Shown here piece by piece: positions 33,963-42,859 of a stretch of DNA of 64,000 nt. Under the pieces are notes generated by a model. That model was not told where the DNA came from and did no database searches. It was given only the letters and a program-made list of their open reading frames with translations. Numbering within the stretch: position 1 is the stretch's first letter; each line of letters opens with the position of its first letter. Where the stretch lies: assembly GCA_965601955.1 (NCBI GenBank), contig OZ271855.1, positions 1,178,001-1,242,000 on the forward strand, given 5' to 3'. The position numbers and the translations under genes were made by a program. The stretch is from RHLJ01 sp965601955 (GTDB taxonomy: Bacteria > Bacteroidota > Rhodothermia > Balneolales > Balneolaceae).

Positions 33963-36857
33963 ATGAGTATACACTTCGAGAAAGAGCCGTTTGCTTCCCG
34001 ACACAATGGATCAAACGCTGTTGCTACCAAAGAAATGCTTGAAACTGTACAAGCAGAAAATCTTGACCAGCTTATTGACGAAACCATTCCAGCAGAAATC
34101 CGCCTTAGTCAGGGTTTACAACTTCCGGATGCCCTTAGTGAGGTTGAATTTCTTGCCGAGTTCAAGGAATTAGCTTCGAAGAATAAGGTATATAAATCCT
34201 TTATTGGCATGGGATACTATGATACCTATGTGCCAAACGTGATTAAAAGAAATGTTCTCGAAAACCCCGCATGGTATACAGCTTATACCCCTTATCAGGC
34301 CGAGATAGCACAGGGAAGGCTAGAGGCGTTAATCAATTTCCAGACTATGGTAAGTGACCTAAGCGGTATGGAGCTAGCTAATTCTTCGCTACTTGATGAA
34401 GGAACGGCTGCTGCTGAAGCAATGAGCATGTTACTTGGGGTGAGGAAAGGGCCAAAACGTAAAGAATCGTTTGATTTCTTTGTTAGCGAGTTGTGTCATC
34501 CACAAACTATTGAAGTACTTCAGACCCGTGCAGAACCTATAGGGGTAAATATTATCGTGGGTAATCACAGAGAGTTAGACGTTACCAATCCAGCTCTTTA
34601 TGGTGTATTACTTCAATACCCGGCTTCGGATGGAAGTGTAGAAGATTATTCTGACTTGATTACTGCTGCTCATGAAAACCAGGTTCGGGTTGTGGTAGCA
34701 GCTGATTTATTAAGTTTAACATTACTTACCCCTCCGGGCGAAATGGGTGCAGATGTCGTAGTTGGCACTACGCAACGTTTTGGAGTTCCGATGGGTTTTG
34801 GTGGGCCACATGCAGCCTATTTTGCTACTAAGGAAGAGTTCAAGCGACAAATTCCGGGACGCATTATCGGGGTAACACAGGATGCAGAAGGTAAGCCTGC
34901 CTATCGAATGGCACTTCAAACCAGGGAGCAGCACATCCGCAGGGAAAAGGCCACATCGAATATTTGTACTGCCCAGGTGCTCCTAGCCGTAATGGCAGGA
35001 ATGTATGGAGTGTATCATGGTGCAGAAGGGCTAAAGAAGATAGCGTCCAAAATTCATGGGCTTACAAAGCTTACAAAATCGGGCTTACAGGCACTTGGTC
35101 TGGAAGTGGAAACACAAGCCTTTTTTGATACGATAACTGTCAGAGCTACTGAGAAACGCATTCGCAAAGTAGCGGAAGCAAAAGAAGTAAATTTCCGTTA
35201 TTTCGGAGATGGCCGAATCGGTATTTCTTTCGATGAAGCCAAAGAGATTGAAGATGTTGAATTGGTACTGGCCATATTTGCTGAAGCAGAGGGAAGAAAC
35301 CAAAACTTTGACGTTAGAGCTCACTCGGAAGCCGTTTCAATTTCCCTGCCCACTTCCTTGAGCCGGACTTCGGACTTTATGACTCATCCGGTATTCAGCC
35401 TTTATAAAACTGAGCATGAAATGCTCAGATATATGAAGCGCCTTGAGAATAAAGATTTATCATTGGTGCATTCCATGATTTCATTAGGGTCATGCACTAT
35501 GAAACTGAATGCTACCGCGGAAATGATTCCTGTTACCTGGCCCGAATTTGGTCAGCTACATCCATTTGCACCAAAAGATCAGGCTGGAGGTTATTACCAG
35601 CTATTTGATGAATTGGTAGAGTGGTTGAGTGAAATCACGGGTTTTGATTCTGTATCATTACAACCAAATTCCGGCGCCCAGGGAGAGTATGCTGGACTTA
35701 TGACTATCAGAGCCTATCATAAAAGTAGGGGAGAAGGACATAGAAATATAGCGTTGATCCCTTCCTCAGCCCATGGAACCAATCCAGCCAGTGCGGTAAT
35801 GGCAGGAATGGATGTTGTTGTGGTTGCAACCGATAAACACGGGAACATCTCCATTGATGACCTTATCGAGAAAGCAGAAAAATATAGCGATCGATTAGCT
35901 GCTTTGATGATCACGTATCCATCTACTCATGGTGTTTTTGAGCATAAAGTGAAACAATTTTGTGAAATCATTCATCAACACGGTGGGCAGGTTTATATGG
36001 ATGGGGCGAATATGAATGCACAGGTAGGGTTAACAAGCCCAGGCGAAATAGGAGCCGATGTATGTCATCTAAATCTGCATAAAACATTTTGTATCCCTCA
36101 TGGAGGAGGTGGTCCCGGAATGGGTCCGATTGGGGTAGCAAAACATCTTACCCCTTTTCTATCAGGACATTCCGTGGTTGAAACAGGTGGAAAAGAAGGG
36201 ATTACTGCTATTTCAGCAGCACCGTTTGGTAGTGCCAGTATCCTTACTATTTCCTATGCATACATCAGGATGATGGGGGTAGAAGGGCTCACGGATGCTA
36301 CCAAATACGCGATTCTTAATGCTAACTACATCAAAGACCGACTAAAAGATCATTACCCGATTCTATATACTGGTAAATCAGATCGCTCTGCGCACGAATT
36401 TATCGTGGACCTTCGTCCATTCAAGCAGACAGCAGGAATTGAAGCAGTTGATCTAGCCAAGCGACTTATGGATTATGGTTTTCATGCTCCTACAATGAGT
36501 TTCCCGGTAGCTGGTACATTAATGATTGAGCCTACCGAAAGTGAAAGTAAAGAAGAGCTGGATCGCTTTTGCGATGCTATGATCAATATCAGGCATGAAA
36601 TACGCGAAATTGAAGATGGTCTGGCAGATCAAGAAAGCAATGTATTAAAGCATGCTCCTCATACAATGAGAACAGTTACGGCTGAGAAGTGGGAACGAAG
36701 TTATTCCCGCGAAAAAGGAGCCTTTCCTATTGAAGAGCTGCGCTATAATAAATTCTGGCCAAGTGTATCTCGTGTAGACGATGCTTACGGCGACCGGAAC
36801 CTCATCTGTTCATGTATTCCTATTGATGCTTATGCAATGGAAGAGGTGGAAGGGTAA
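33963..36857 (+). CDS. gcvP: Glycine dehydrogenase (decarboxylating), fused P-protein
   Basis: The pyridoxal-phosphate P-protein of the glycine cleavage system, decarboxylating glycine and loading aminomethyl onto the H-protein lipoyl arm. At 964 residues it is the fused form, containing the two halves that are separate in many Gram-positives. The PLP Lys is Lys707 in LNLHKTFCIPHGGGGPG, and the N-terminal FASRHNGSNA and central SMISLGSCTMKLNATAEM blocks are typical. Neither gcvT nor gcvH is in the window. It stands alone, with a 290-base upstream gap that must hold its promoter. No glycine riboswitch structure was recognised there. Confidence 0.98.
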   Translation: MSIHFEKEPFASRHNGSNAVATKEMLETVQAENLDQLIDETIPAEIRLSQGLQLPDALSEVEFLAEFKELASKNKVYKSFIGMGYYDTYVPNVIKRNVLENPAWYTAYTPYQAEIAQGRLEALINFQTMVSDLSGMELANSSLLDEGTAAAEAMSMLLGVRKGPKRKESFDFFVSELCHPQTIEVLQTRAEPIGVNIIVGNHRELDVTNPALYGVLLQYPASDGSVEDYSDLITAAHENQVRVVVAADLLSLTLLTPPGEMGADVVVGTTQRFGVPMGFGGPHAAYFATKEEFKRQIPGRIIGVTQDAEGKPAYRMALQTREQHIRREKATSNICTAQVLLAVMAGMYGVYHGAEGLKKIASKIHGLTKLTKSGLQALGLEVETQAFFDTITVRATEKRIRKVAEAKEVNFRYFGDGRIGISFDEAKEIEDVELVLAIFAEAEGRNQNFDVRAHSEAVSISLPTSLSRTSDFMTHPVFSLYKTEHEMLRYMKRLENKDLSLVHSMISLGSCTMKLNATAEMIPVTWPEFGQLHPFAPKDQAGGYYQLFDELVEWLSEITGFDSVSLQPNSGAQGEYAGLMTIRAYHKSRGEGHRNIALIPSSAHGTNPASAVMAGMDVVVVATDKHGNISIDDLIEKAEKYSDRLAALMITYPSTHGVFEHKVKQFCEIIHQHGGQVYMDGANMNAQVGLTSPGEIGADVCHLNLHKTFCIPHGGGGPGMGPIGVAKHLTPFLSGHSVVETGGKEGITAISAAPFGSASILTISYAYIRMMGVEGLTDATKYAILNANYIKDRLKDHYPILYTGKSDRSAHEFIVDLRPFKQTAGIEAVDLAKRLMDYGFHAPTMSFPVAGTLMIEPTESESKEELDRFCDAMINIRHEIREIEDGLADQESNVLKHAPHTMRTVTAEKWERSYSREKGAFPIEELRYNKFWPSVSRVDDAYGDRNLICSCIPIDAYAMEEVEG

Positions 36858-37006
36858 GTTTTACAATACAGGTTGTGTAGCAGTAGGTAAACGTACTCTT
36901 ATTGAGCTATATACTGTTATAGAAACAAGCTTTTACTAAATACTTCTTGCTCATTCGGTTTTTAGTGAATTAATTAGACATCCAATTCTAACTACAATTC
37001 ACTACC

Positions 37007-39454
37007 ATGAAGAATAAAGTTTTGCTACTAACTTTTTCGATTGCTCTTCTCTTTACCCTGGATGGATTAGCGCAATACGGATATATGGAGCCTTCTCAGG
37101 CTATGACCGATTTGGTGGATAATGACGCCACACCTTTTTTCTCAATAGCTCCAAATGGAGAGACAATGGCCTTGCTCCACAGACCAGGAAGACCATCTAT
37201 TGAAGAAGTCTCTCAACCTGAACTCAGGTTAGCCGGAATAAGAATCAATCCAAGAGTATCAGGCCCATCACGTACGAATACATTAAACGGAATAACCATA
37301 AGAGATATAGAATCAGGCAAGGATGTCGAAATTACCGGCCTTCCTGAATCTCCAAAGATAACCGATGTCTCATGGTCTCCGGATAGCAAACATATTGCTT
37401 TTTTAGTGATCCAAAGTAACAGAATTGAGTTATGGAGGGCAGAGGTAAAAAATGGTAGAGCCTCCAGAGTTCCTGATATTGAAGTCAATGATACCTATGG
37501 CACTCCTATGACGTGGAGTCGGGATTCCAAATCCGTTATAGTTCAAATGGTATCAAAAGATCGCGGTTCAGTACCTGAAAAAAGCCTTGTACCAACCGGT
37601 CCAACTATTGAGCAAAGTACCGGAAGTGCTACTCCAGCCAGAACCTACCAGGATTTGCTTCAAAACAAATACGATGAAGATCTTTTTGACTACTACTTCA
37701 CTTCCATTGTTGCCGAAGTAACGTTGGATGGTAAAGTTACTGAGCTAACGGAACCAGGCATCTATACAACCATTCGTTTAAGTCCTGATAACGATTATAT
37801 CCTAATGACGGAAGTCAAAAGACCATATTCGTACAGGGTTCCCGCATTCCGTTTTCCAAACGAGACAAAAGTGTTAGATCGGGATGGTGATTTGGTGACT
37901 ATGGTGTCTGATCTTCCGCTTCGGGATCAGATTCCGATTGGTTTTTCGTCCACGTATGAGGGGCCACGTTCTATCAACTGGAGAGATGACCAGCCTGCTA
38001 CTTTGGTTTGGGTAGAAGCCCTGGATGGTGGAGATCAACGGCGGGAAGTAGAAAAAAGAGACAGAGTATTAATGCAGGAAGTGCCGTTTAAAGGCGAAGC
38101 CACAAAACTTGTTGACCTGGAATTCCGATACGCTGGAATCTCCTGGAGTGAAGAAGGCTTCGCACTAGCAAATGAATATTGGAGAGCATCAAGGCAGGGC
38201 AGAACCTGGATGGTCGATCCTTCCAAAAACGAGCTAGAATTAGTTTTTGATAGAAATACAGAAGACCGGTATACCGATCCCGGTTCTCCTCAGTTCAAAC
38301 GATCTAAATATGGTACTTATGTTCTTCATACAACAGATCGAGGCTCAAAGGTTTTAATGAGTGGACAAGGGTATTCACCAGAAGGAAATCAGCCATTTCT
38401 TACTTCTTTTGATATAAAGTCCGGAGAAACAGAAGAACTATGGCGCTCCGAAGCTCCTTATTATGAATATTTGGTTACTGTGCTAGACAAAGATGGTTCT
38501 GAAATCATCACCCGCAGGGAATCCGTTACAGAGCAACCAAATTATTACATGAGGAATGTCAAAAAAGATGAGATGAAACAAATCACCTTCTTTGAACATC
38601 CTACCCCTGAACTTAAAGGAGTAACAAAAGAGTTTATCACCTACGAGCGGAATGATGGTGTGAGCCTTTCAGCTACTGTATTTCTTCCTCCAGGATATGA
38701 CAAGGAGCGCGATGGTAAACTCCCGACTCTGGTTTGGGCATATCCACGGGAGTTCAAAAGTGCAAATGCTGCAAGCCAGGTAACAACATCACCATATAGA
38801 TTTACCAGTATTGGTTATTGGGGCCCTCATTTTATGTTAACCGAAGGCTATGCAGTGGTTCAGGGAGCGGCTATGCCAATCATTGGAGAAGGAGATGACC
38901 AACCCAACGACACATTTGTTGAACAATTAGTGGCAAATGGTCAGGCTATTGTGGATGAAATTGATCGAATGGGAGTAGGTGATCCACAGCGAGTTGGAGT
39001 AGGAGGTCACAGTTATGGTGCTTTTATGACAGCAAATCTACTGGCTCACTCAGATATTTTTAGAGCCGGAATTGCAAGAAGTGGAGCCTATAACCGATCG
39101 TTAACTCCATTTGGTTTCCAGGCAGAACCCAGGACATTCTGGGAGGCACCAGAAATTTACTTCGAGATGTCTCCATTCATGAATGCGGAGAAAATCAATG
39201 AGCCACTTCTTCTGATCCATGGTGAAGTTGATAACAACTCGGGAACATTCCCAATTCAAAGTCAGCGGATGTACGGAGCAGTGAGTGGATTGGGAGGAAC
39301 CGTAAAACTGGTAATGCTTCCCCATGAAAGTCATGGCTATGTTGCTCGTGAATCACTTCTGCATATGCTATATGAGCAAACAGAGTGGATGAACACTTAT
39401 GTACGAGACGCAGAACCCAGAGAGCTAGAAAGGGTTAACCCAGAGGTTGATTAA
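37007..39454 (+). CDS. Secreted S9-family peptidase (prolyl oligopeptidase fold)
   Basis: An 815-residue secreted serine peptidase with a signal peptide ending GLAQ. The N-terminal part is a beta-propeller (SPDSKHIAFL, SRDSKSVIVQM, SPDNDYILMT), the C-terminal part an alpha/beta hydrolase. The triad is Ser669 in GGHSYGAFM, Asp742 in HGEVDNN and His776 in ESHGYVA. The long propeller and the gate before the catalytic domain resemble the glutamyl/prolyl oligopeptidase group of Bacteroidota. It probably trims peptides in the periplasm or outside the cell. It is followed by a strong hairpin terminator shared with the convergent operon. Confidence 0.93.
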   Translation: MKNKVLLLTFSIALLFTLDGLAQYGYMEPSQAMTDLVDNDATPFFSIAPNGETMALLHRPGRPSIEEVSQPELRLAGIRINPRVSGPSRTNTLNGITIRDIESGKDVEITGLPESPKITDVSWSPDSKHIAFLVIQSNRIELWRAEVKNGRASRVPDIEVNDTYGTPMTWSRDSKSVIVQMVSKDRGSVPEKSLVPTGPTIEQSTGSATPARTYQDLLQNKYDEDLFDYYFTSIVAEVTLDGKVTELTEPGIYTTIRLSPDNDYILMTEVKRPYSYRVPAFRFPNETKVLDRDGDLVTMVSDLPLRDQIPIGFSSTYEGPRSINWRDDQPATLVWVEALDGGDQRREVEKRDRVLMQEVPFKGEATKLVDLEFRYAGISWSEEGFALANEYWRASRQGRTWMVDPSKNELELVFDRNTEDRYTDPGSPQFKRSKYGTYVLHTTDRGSKVLMSGQGYSPEGNQPFLTSFDIKSGETEELWRSEAPYYEYLVTVLDKDGSEIITRRESVTEQPNYYMRNVKKDEMKQITFFEHPTPELKGVTKEFITYERNDGVSLSATVFLPPGYDKERDGKLPTLVWAYPREFKSANAASQVTTSPYRFTSIGYWGPHFMLTEGYAVVQGAAMPIIGEGDDQPNDTFVEQLVANGQAIVDEIDRMGVGDPQRVGVGGHSYGAFMTANLLAHSDIFRAGIARSGAYNRSLTPFGFQAEPRTFWEAPEIYFEMSPFMNAEKINEPLLLIHGEVDNNSGTFPIQSQRMYGAVSGLGGTVKLVMLPHESHGYVARESLLHMLYEQTEWMNTYVRDAEPRELERVNPEVD

Positions 39455-39458
39455 AATT

Positions 39459-39485
39459 AAAAGCCTTCTTCGGAAGGCTTTTTTT
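39459..39485. terminator. Bidirectional terminator between the S9 peptidase and the HAD operon
   Basis: AAAAGCCTTC pairs with GAAGGCTTTT around the tetraloop TTCG, followed by more T residues. The stem is 10 bp with a UUCG-type loop. The minus-strand HAD gene ends at 39484, so the same hairpin can end the opposite operon. Confidence 0.92.
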
Positions 39486-40332
39486 ATTCCATAATAGAAT
39501 GGCAAATGAAATCAGGGATAATCCCGGTTGACTGAATATTCAATTGAGCTCTTTCTTTGCGTGTATTTCCAGAAAGGACGAGCATAGTTTTTACCCCAAA
39601 TTTATTTCCCCCTAGTATATCCGTTTCCAGGGTATCGCCTACCATTAGGATATCGCTCTTATCAATTTCTCCTAATTTTTCGGTGAGTCGTTCATAAGCA
39701 TACATGAACATTTGGGAGTCTGGTTTTCCAAAATGGATGAACTTCCGGTGTAGCATGGACTCTACCAACTTTGCAATTCCTCCAGTTGCAACAGCAACAT
39801 CATGCTTGGCAACAGGATAAAATTTGTCGGAATTGGCAAGAACTACAGGCATGGTTTTTTTGCGAAGTATATTCACGGTTTTATTGATGTCTGTATTCCA
39901 ATCAAATCCCTCATCATCAAGGAAGACAAATGCAGAGATACCATCCAGGTCGTTCAGATCAATATCAGAAACTGCTACATGCTCAAGACCCGATTGAAGG
40001 ATGTATTCGGCTGAATTCTCAGTTCCCAAGTAAGCAATCTTTCCGTCTTTTATCTTTTGCTTAAGGAAGTGTTTTGCCATCATCCCTGAAGTCACAATTT
40101 CATGTAGTTCGATATTATCTAAACCAATTTTCGCCAGACTTTCCTTTTGTTGTTGCCGGCTCCGGGATGCATCATTAGTTAAAATCCGAAATGTTTTTCC
40201 CTGATCCTTAATCCAGTTAATGGTGCTATTTGCCCCTTCGATTTGCCCCTGGTGATTCTTTATTACTCCATAGGAGTCGAGCATGATCACTTTGAAGTCT
40301 TTAGCAATGTCGAAAAAAGAAGGATAACTCAT
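39484..40332 (-). CDS. HAD-IIA family hydrolase (TIGR01459-like)
   Basis: A 282-residue class IIA HAD phosphatase of the NagD type. Motif I is D19-S-Y21-G (MLDSYGVI), so the usual second Asp is aromatic, as I recall for TIGR01459 members. ILTNDASRS gives motif II, GKPDSQMF the Lys, and GDTLETDILGG the acidic motif III. The cap lies between motifs. It ends a three-gene operon: ligase, kinase, then this phosphatase, with 2-base and 8-base gaps. The natural substrate is unknown; a phosphorylated intermediate of that operon is the simplest guess. Confidence 0.85.
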   Translation of the reverse strand: MSYPSFFDIAKDFKVIMLDSYGVIKNHQGQIEGANSTINWIKDQGKTFRILTNDASRSRQQQKESLAKIGLDNIELHEIVTSGMMAKHFLKQKIKDGKIAYLGTENSAEYILQSGLEHVAVSDIDLNDLDGISAFVFLDDEGFDWNTDINKTVNILRKKTMPVVLANSDKFYPVAKHDVAVATGGIAKLVESMLHRKFIHFGKPDSQMFMYAYERLTEKLGEIDKSDILMVGDTLETDILGGNKFGVKTMLVLSGNTRKERAQLNIQSTGIIPDFICHSIME

Positions 40333-40334
40333 AG

Positions 40335-41378
40335 TTATAGATTTAAAGCCTCTAATAAAGGTTTTGGATTAAATTTTTCATCAGTGGAAGGAAGGTGAAT
40401 ATCGAATGCTTCCTTTTGCAATTTGGTAGCAAAAACTTCGTGGTAAAAATATCGACCGTATTTGACTACATAGTTAAGGAGGAAAAACCGATAACATTCT
40501 TTTAGAAATAGTATTTCTTGTTCCGTTAAAGGAAAAACGTTGTGGTACTCAGTTAGAAATAGAAGAAACCGTTCTTCCATTAACACATCAATATTGTAAG
40601 TAAATACCGTACGGTCGCCAATGTCCGAAACCACACGGCTAAAGAAATAGAAATCCATCATTCGCGTGCTCATTCGAAACCAGTCATAATCCCACCTGGA
40701 AAAAAACTTGAAATCTGGAGTAACTGAGAAGTTTCCAATATTCCAGTCCACAAACACCGGGATGGCATCAAGAGAATTAGCATCTAGCCTTCGGTATTCG
40801 TTCTTAAACCTGTGACATTGAGATTCAATTAAATCCAGATGCATATGGTGCTGAAGATGTCCATCGTCGGTTTTTAGCACATCTAAAAGTCCATCAACAT
40901 CAACGGTCATGGTTTTGGAAGAAGGTGGTAGAGTACTTTTGACACTATTGCACGCCTTGTGAAATTTTGCGGTTTCTCGAGCCAAGCCACGGATTTGATC
41001 TTCATTCAACCGTTTAGGAAGCTTCTTTTGAATTCTTATCGGGCGATAGAAAACAACCCATACATCGACGATTTCTGCATGATATCGATACACAAACAGC
41101 TCATTACCTTTCATGAGAGACCTGGCAAGGAAGTTCTCAAAAGGGTGAGGCAGGTTGTTGGAGAGGGAGTTGATAATGCTATGATCTTCTACAAAATGAT
41201 CAAACTCACCGAAATAGGAGAGTTTGGCCACAATAAGGTTGTGATCTTTCAGGGTTATCTGATACACATGATTGGTAGATACACGAGCACTTATATCCTG
41301 AATTCTCGCAATTTCCCGAGAATCGTCATAGGCTTGCCAGGCTTCCCGGACGATGTCGTTAAAATCTATAAATGACAT
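40335..41378 (-). CDS. APH/choline-kinase-fold phosphotransferase
   Basis: A 347-residue kinase of the aminoglycoside phosphotransferase/choline kinase superfamily. The catalytic loop is VDWNIGN with Asp211 and Asn216, and the metal loop is RWDYDWF with Asp230/Asp232. The customary His before the catalytic Asp is replaced by Val. The N-lobe contains HNLIVAKLSYFG, where the Lys fits the ATP-binding strand. Family members phosphorylate small hydroxy compounds such as choline, ethanolamine, homoserine or aminoglycosides. The operon context with a gamma-glutamyl ligase argues against drug resistance and for small-molecule metabolism. Confidence 0.82.
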   Translation of the reverse strand: MSFIDFNDIVREAWQAYDDSREIARIQDISARVSTNHVYQITLKDHNLIVAKLSYFGEFDHFVEDHSIINSLSNNLPHPFENFLARSLMKGNELFVYRYHAEIVDVWVVFYRPIRIQKKLPKRLNEDQIRGLARETAKFHKACNSVKSTLPPSSKTMTVDVDGLLDVLKTDDGHLQHHMHLDLIESQCHRFKNEYRRLDANSLDAIPVFVDWNIGNFSVTPDFKFFSRWDYDWFRMSTRMMDFYFFSRVVSDIGDRTVFTYNIDVLMEERFLLFLTEYHNVFPLTEQEILFLKECYRFFLLNYVVKYGRYFYHEVFATKLQKEAFDIHLPSTDEKFNPKPLLEALNL

Positions 41379-41386
41379 ACTGGATA

Positions 41387-42742
41387 TTAAACAATTTCAA
41401 AGTATCTCTTCATCTCCCAATTAGATTGATTGGGATCAAATTGATTCCATTCCCATTCTCTCGTTCTGATAAAATGATCTGCAAATTCATCTCCAAAAAG
41501 AATTCCGGGGAGGTCAGAAGCTTTCATTGCTTCTGTAGCCGTTTTAAGATCGCTCGGGAGTATTTGCGGGTTTTCCTGTTCGTACTGATTCCCTTTGGTA
41601 GCCGGGATATCAAGCTTCAGGTCATGTTTTATTCCATATAAGCCAGAAGCTAAACTTGCAGCCATAGCTAAATAAGGGTTTATATCAGCACCAGGAATTC
41701 TATTCTCCAAACGCATAGACCCTTTGCCATGCGGAATCACCCGAAGGGCAGTAGTGCGGTTTTCCACTCCCCAGCCCAATGATGTAGGTGCCCACGAACC
41801 TTCTACGAAACGCTTATAGCTATTTGTGGTGGGCGCATACATGGGCATGATGTGTGGCATACAATGCAATACCCCGGCAATATAAGACTGTATCAGCTTG
41901 CTTAAATGAAAATCAGAAGATTGGTTATAAAAAAGATTATTGCCGTCTTTATCCCAAAGGCTTTGATGAATGTGAGCACTACAACCTGGGAGTTCATCCG
42001 TCCATTTAGCCATAAAAGATGCTGTTAACCCATATTGGGAAGCAATTTCCTTAACAGCGGTTTTGAAAAGTACTGCCCGGTCGGCTGCTTCCAATACTTC
42101 TGCATAAGCGATAGCTGCTTCATATACCCCATCTCCGGTTTCTGTATGAAGGCCTTCTACTGGGACAGAAAAACCAGTCAACAATTCAAAAAGATCATTT
42201 ACATATTCTGAATTTTGAGAGGCCCGGAGTATGGAATACCCAAACATTCCTGGTGTAAGTGGGGTTGGGTTGACATACTCTTTCTCTTTCAATGAATGAG
42301 GCGTTTCAAGAAAATTGAACCATTCAAATTCAGCAGAAAATCTTGGATGATAGCCAAGACTTTGAGCGTCATTTCGGATGGATTTAAGCAGCGACCTGGG
42401 GCAAACATTTTGTAATTCTTCAGATTTGGAAAAATCTGCTAACAAAAATGGTTTTCCATGTTCCCAGGGAATAGTACGTAAGGTATCGGAATCAAAATGA
42501 GCAATAGAGTCTGGGTATCCGGTATGCCATCCACTAACCTGGGAGTTGTTATAGACGGCGTCGTTGATGTCCCAGCCAAAAATTACATTACAAAACCCAA
42601 TACCGTGCTCCAATGCTTTTATAAATTTCTCTTTGCTGATCAATTTGCCTCTGAGGACGCCATCAATATCCACAACGGCAAACTTAATGTTGAGGTGATG
42701 GGGCTGATCGTTAATAAACTGGATGATTTCCTCGTTAGTCAT
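41387..42742 (-). CDS. Glutamine-synthetase-family gamma-glutamyl ligase
   Basis: A 451-residue member of the glutamine synthetase superfamily, closer in shape to the gamma-glutamylpolyamine/ethanolamide type (PuuA/GlnA4-like) than to housekeeping GlnA. Key blocks are FEWF in SAEFEWFNF (metal ligands), SAHIHQSLWD, NRTTALRVIP and MRLENRIPGADINPYLAM. The adenylylation-site Tyr region of GlnA is not recognisable. It would join the gamma-carboxyl of glutamate to an amine using ATP. It leads the kinase and phosphatase genes on the same strand, separated by 8 and 2 bases. The amine substrate is unknown. Confidence 0.85.
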   Translation of the reverse strand: MTNEEIIQFINDQPHHLNIKFAVVDIDGVLRGKLISKEKFIKALEHGIGFCNVIFGWDINDAVYNNSQVSGWHTGYPDSIAHFDSDTLRTIPWEHGKPFLLADFSKSEELQNVCPRSLLKSIRNDAQSLGYHPRFSAEFEWFNFLETPHSLKEKEYVNPTPLTPGMFGYSILRASQNSEYVNDLFELLTGFSVPVEGLHTETGDGVYEAAIAYAEVLEAADRAVLFKTAVKEIASQYGLTASFMAKWTDELPGCSAHIHQSLWDKDGNNLFYNQSSDFHLSKLIQSYIAGVLHCMPHIMPMYAPTTNSYKRFVEGSWAPTSLGWGVENRTTALRVIPHGKGSMRLENRIPGADINPYLAMAASLASGLYGIKHDLKLDIPATKGNQYEQENPQILPSDLKTATEAMKASDLPGILFGDEFADHFIRTREWEWNQFDPNQSNWEMKRYFEIV

Positions 42743-42859
42743 GAATTGCGTTCCAAACTAGATTCTTAAACATTAAAATTATTGAGAAATAGTAGCATTT
42801 CTAAGCCGCTCTTCGGTTATTTAGTGAATATTTCTGAATTACTCTAATGGAGTAGAAGT

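Noticed and set aside
40335..41378. APH-fold kinase as an aminoglycoside resistance gene
   Set aside because: It lies in a tight metabolic operon with a gamma-glutamyl ligase and a phosphatase and lacks the usual catalytic-loop His; small-molecule metabolism fits better.
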